Origin: Morganella morganii
GTDB taxonomy: Bacteria; Pseudomonadota; Gammaproteobacteria; Enterobacterales; Enterobacteriaceae
Length of the DNA stretch: 64,000 bases
Reading direction: 5' to 3'
Assembly (NCBI RefSeq): GCF_019242955.1
Contig: NZ_CP066129.1
Coordinates: 2,046,001 to 2,110,000, forward strand
A program made the position numbers and the translations under genes. Below are positions 62,416 to 64,000 of the stretch, in pieces. The notes beneath the pieces were generated by a model that saw only the letters and a program-made list of their open reading frames with translations, did not search any database and was not told the origin of the DNA. Positions within the stretch are counted from its first letter, which is position 1. Each line of letters starts with the position of its first letter.

Positions 62416-64000
62416 GGGCTTTCTCCGTAAAGCGGGTCAGTGCGGTCTGGCTGACCGCGTTACTGTGCTGATGTTTAAACAGCTCGCCGAGGACACTTTC
62501 CAGGTGGATAAAGGTATTATTTCGTTCCACATTCGGCGGATAGGCATCACTGTGATCGATTTTTGAAATAAAATCATCGCGCTTTCTTTTTGCATACGGT
62601 GTGTTGTTTTCATCGAGTTGTCTCAGCACCTGATTACTGATAAGCGACATATAGTTGCTGACCATGGAATGGTCGAGGAAGCTGAACATCACGCTGTCAA
62701 GATTCGGGTTAGTATGCTGAGGGAAAATGTTTTCCAGTACGTTTTTATCAATGGTACTGATCAGGTATTCCTGCTGCTGCCTTAATTTTTCGTCCAGATC
62801 TTTTCGGATATCCGGCACCAGATAAAATTTATATCCTGAATTAAATCGCCAGCGGGCGCGTGTCATTGCAGACCCTTTGCCGGCAGGCAGGTATGCCTCA
62901 CCAATTTGTCTGGCCTGAAAGAAGGAGACAGTTTTGCCGTGGTGCCAGAAAACTTCCCCAAACTCCGGCAGACTTTTCTGTATCGGCAGAGTCGGTGCCG
63001 TTGCAATAGTCCAGGCCATCCCCAAAATCACACCGAATGGCCCCCAGAGTTCAAAAAACCAGTTATCCATATTGGTATCTGACGGTACTGTCGTGACTGC
63101 GTCCGCATCATTTACATGCCGGAAATGGTTGATATCCTTGAGTTCTGTGACTGCTGTTTTGGTAAAGACCCGAGGCATCCCGTAAGTATAAACGACTGGT
63201 AAGTTGGCTTTTAAGTCAGCAGCATGCAGTAATGCGGCTGTTCCCCCCAGGCTATGAGCGCAAATGAATAATTTTTTATCGCGAGCAGCAGTAGCAATTG
63301 ACTGCAGCTTTTCCTTAAAATACTTCTCCATACACCGGTAGGCATTTAAAAATCCGTAATGGGCTTTGGAATCTTCCACTCCCGAATACGGTACAGGCAG
63401 GTAAGAGGCATCGGTCACCAGGTCCCGTTTTCCGGCGGTTCCCCGCCAGGCGGCAATAATCTGGGTATTGTTTTCCACAAAGAACATCTGGGTGTCGTGC
63501 TCGAAAAATTCCCTGTTTTCAGATTGTGAGCTGTCCAGGAATACCGCTGGGTAATAGCGTTCACGAAACGGGACGTCTGTCGCAATGCCATAAAACCGGC
63601 GAACGTCCTCAAACGACGGAATATCAGACAAATCAAAGCAGGTGTTATAGAAAAAGGAGGTTACCGTATTTTTGATATCGAGCGATGGCCGCATATCGGT
63701 CTCCGGTGCATCCGGGTCCAGCATGATTTCATCCTGATAGGCCATCAACGCCAGAAACGCCAGGTTGTGGGCATTCACCAGATCATACATCGTGGTATGG
63801 TTAAGAATCAGAGACCAGGCTCTGAACGGGCAGATTTCAATGATATGGCGGCGGTTAAAGTCGTTCCCGGAAAATCGTATCCCCGGAAAATCAGTTTCAC
63901 TTTTAAAATGATAACGGGGTAAACCAAAGGCTTCTTTATTCCAGTTTTCAATATCCGGTGCCCGGTCACATAACTCGCCGATAACGGCATAACGGTAACC
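62399..64000 (-). CDS. T6SS class-3 lipase effector (Tle-like), 5' end beyond the window
   Basis: The frame is open to the right edge, so 533 residues are seen and the N terminus is missing. The visible start (GYRYAVIGELCDRAPDIENW) aligns with YRYVTIGRLCDSIPKIENW of the broken lipase at 45693-46826. Conserved blocks follow: IEICPFRAWSLILNH, MFFVENNTQIIAAWRGTAG, the nucleophile elbow FICAHSLGGTAALLHA (Ser in an A-H-S-L-G context) and VVYTYGMPRVFTK. INHFRHVNDADAVTTVPSDT probably carries the acid residue. It overlaps its immunity gene by 17 nt. The substrate is presumably phospholipid of rival cells. Confidence 0.87.
   Translation of the reverse strand, partial: GYRYAVIGELCDRAPDIENWNKEAFGLPRYHFKSETDFPGIRFSGNDFNRRHIIEICPFRAWSLILNHTTMYDLVNAHNLAFLALMAYQDEIMLDPDAPETDMRPSLDIKNTVTSFFYNTCFDLSDIPSFEDVRRFYGIATDVPFRERYYPAVFLDSSQSENREFFEHDTQMFFVENNTQIIAAWRGTAGKRDLVTDASYLPVPYSGVEDSKAHYGFLNAYRCMEKYFKEKLQSIATAARDKKLFICAHSLGGTAALLHAADLKANLPVVYTYGMPRVFTKTAVTELKDINHFRHVNDADAVTTVPSDTNMDNWFFELWGPFGVILGMAWTIATAPTLPIQKSLPEFGEVFWHHGKTVSFFQARQIGEAYLPAGKGSAMTRARWRFNSGYKFYLVPDIRKDLDEKLRQQQEYLISTIDKNVLENIFPQHTNPNLDSVMFSFLDHSMVSNYMSLISNQVLRQLDENNTPYAKRKRDDFISKIDHSDAYPPNVERNNTFIHLESVLGELFKHQHSNAVSQTALTRFTEKAHEFTN

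Noticed and set aside
63808-63990. 60-codon minus-strand frame near the right edge
   Set aside because: It is an out-of-frame reading of the partial lipase, whose true frame is open to the edge.
1-64000. CRISPR arrays, insertion sequences, tRNA and rRNA genes
   Set aside because: I looked for regular direct repeats, transposase motifs and tRNA-like cloverleafs and saw none.

Overview
This 64-kb window looks like chromosome from the Morganellaceae (Proteus/Providencia/Morganella group), most likely Morganella. GC content by eye is about 50%. It carries a membrane L-amino acid deaminase, the diagnostic enzyme of this group, and many genes that match E. coli K-12 families closely (roxA, nemRA, yegD, yfeX, yehS, yaiI, ybiT, dmsABC). 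A near-perfect chromosome-dimer-resolution site (dif) lies at 1444-1471, so the left end sits at the replication terminus. The few KOPS-type octamers I could find flip orientation at that point.

Layout. 0-7.4 kb: roxA, dif, small lipoproteins, a VF530-type protein, a thiosulfate transporter/rhodanese pair, a secreted crystallin-like protein and a ROK repressor. 7.7-14.5 kb: a tight six-gene operon divergent from the ROK gene (sodium symporter, AGE epimerase, ceramidase-like amidohydrolase, NagB-like, NagA-like and SIS proteins), probably for catabolism of an N-acylated amino sugar. 14.8-19.6 kb: TonB receptor plus a complete ABC importer for a metal chelate or haem-like ligand. 19.6-29 kb: detoxification and housekeeping genes (nemRA, yegD, yfeX, a MarR-GST-SMR cluster with visible operators, an exported amidohydrolase with a HAD phosphatase, yehS, a rhomboid protease). 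29-38 kb: a Fur-boxed TonB receptor, a binding protein, a SUMF1/PvdO-like protein and an RND pump. 38.6-42.5 kb: dmsABC with a perfect FNR box.

43-50 kb and 60-64 kb: two type VI secretion effector loci. The first runs hcp, vgrG, DUF4123 adaptor, class-3 lipase (broken by a frameshift) and two tandem lipoprotein immunity paralogues. The second has a lipase running off the right edge, two tandem immunity lipoproteins and a PAAR tip. Fossil pieces of a DUF4123 gene and of an immunity gene lie at 42.7 and 43.4 kb.

50.7-60.3 kb: an exported RidA co-transcribed with the L-amino acid deaminase, then yaiI, a DUF4184 membrane protein, ybiT, an Lrp-family regulator, a Gdx/SugE-type SMR pump with a divergent TetR regulator, a small P-loop kinase-like protein and an EamA exporter.

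All calls come from reading the sequence. No database search was run, and similarity to named families is from memory of those families.
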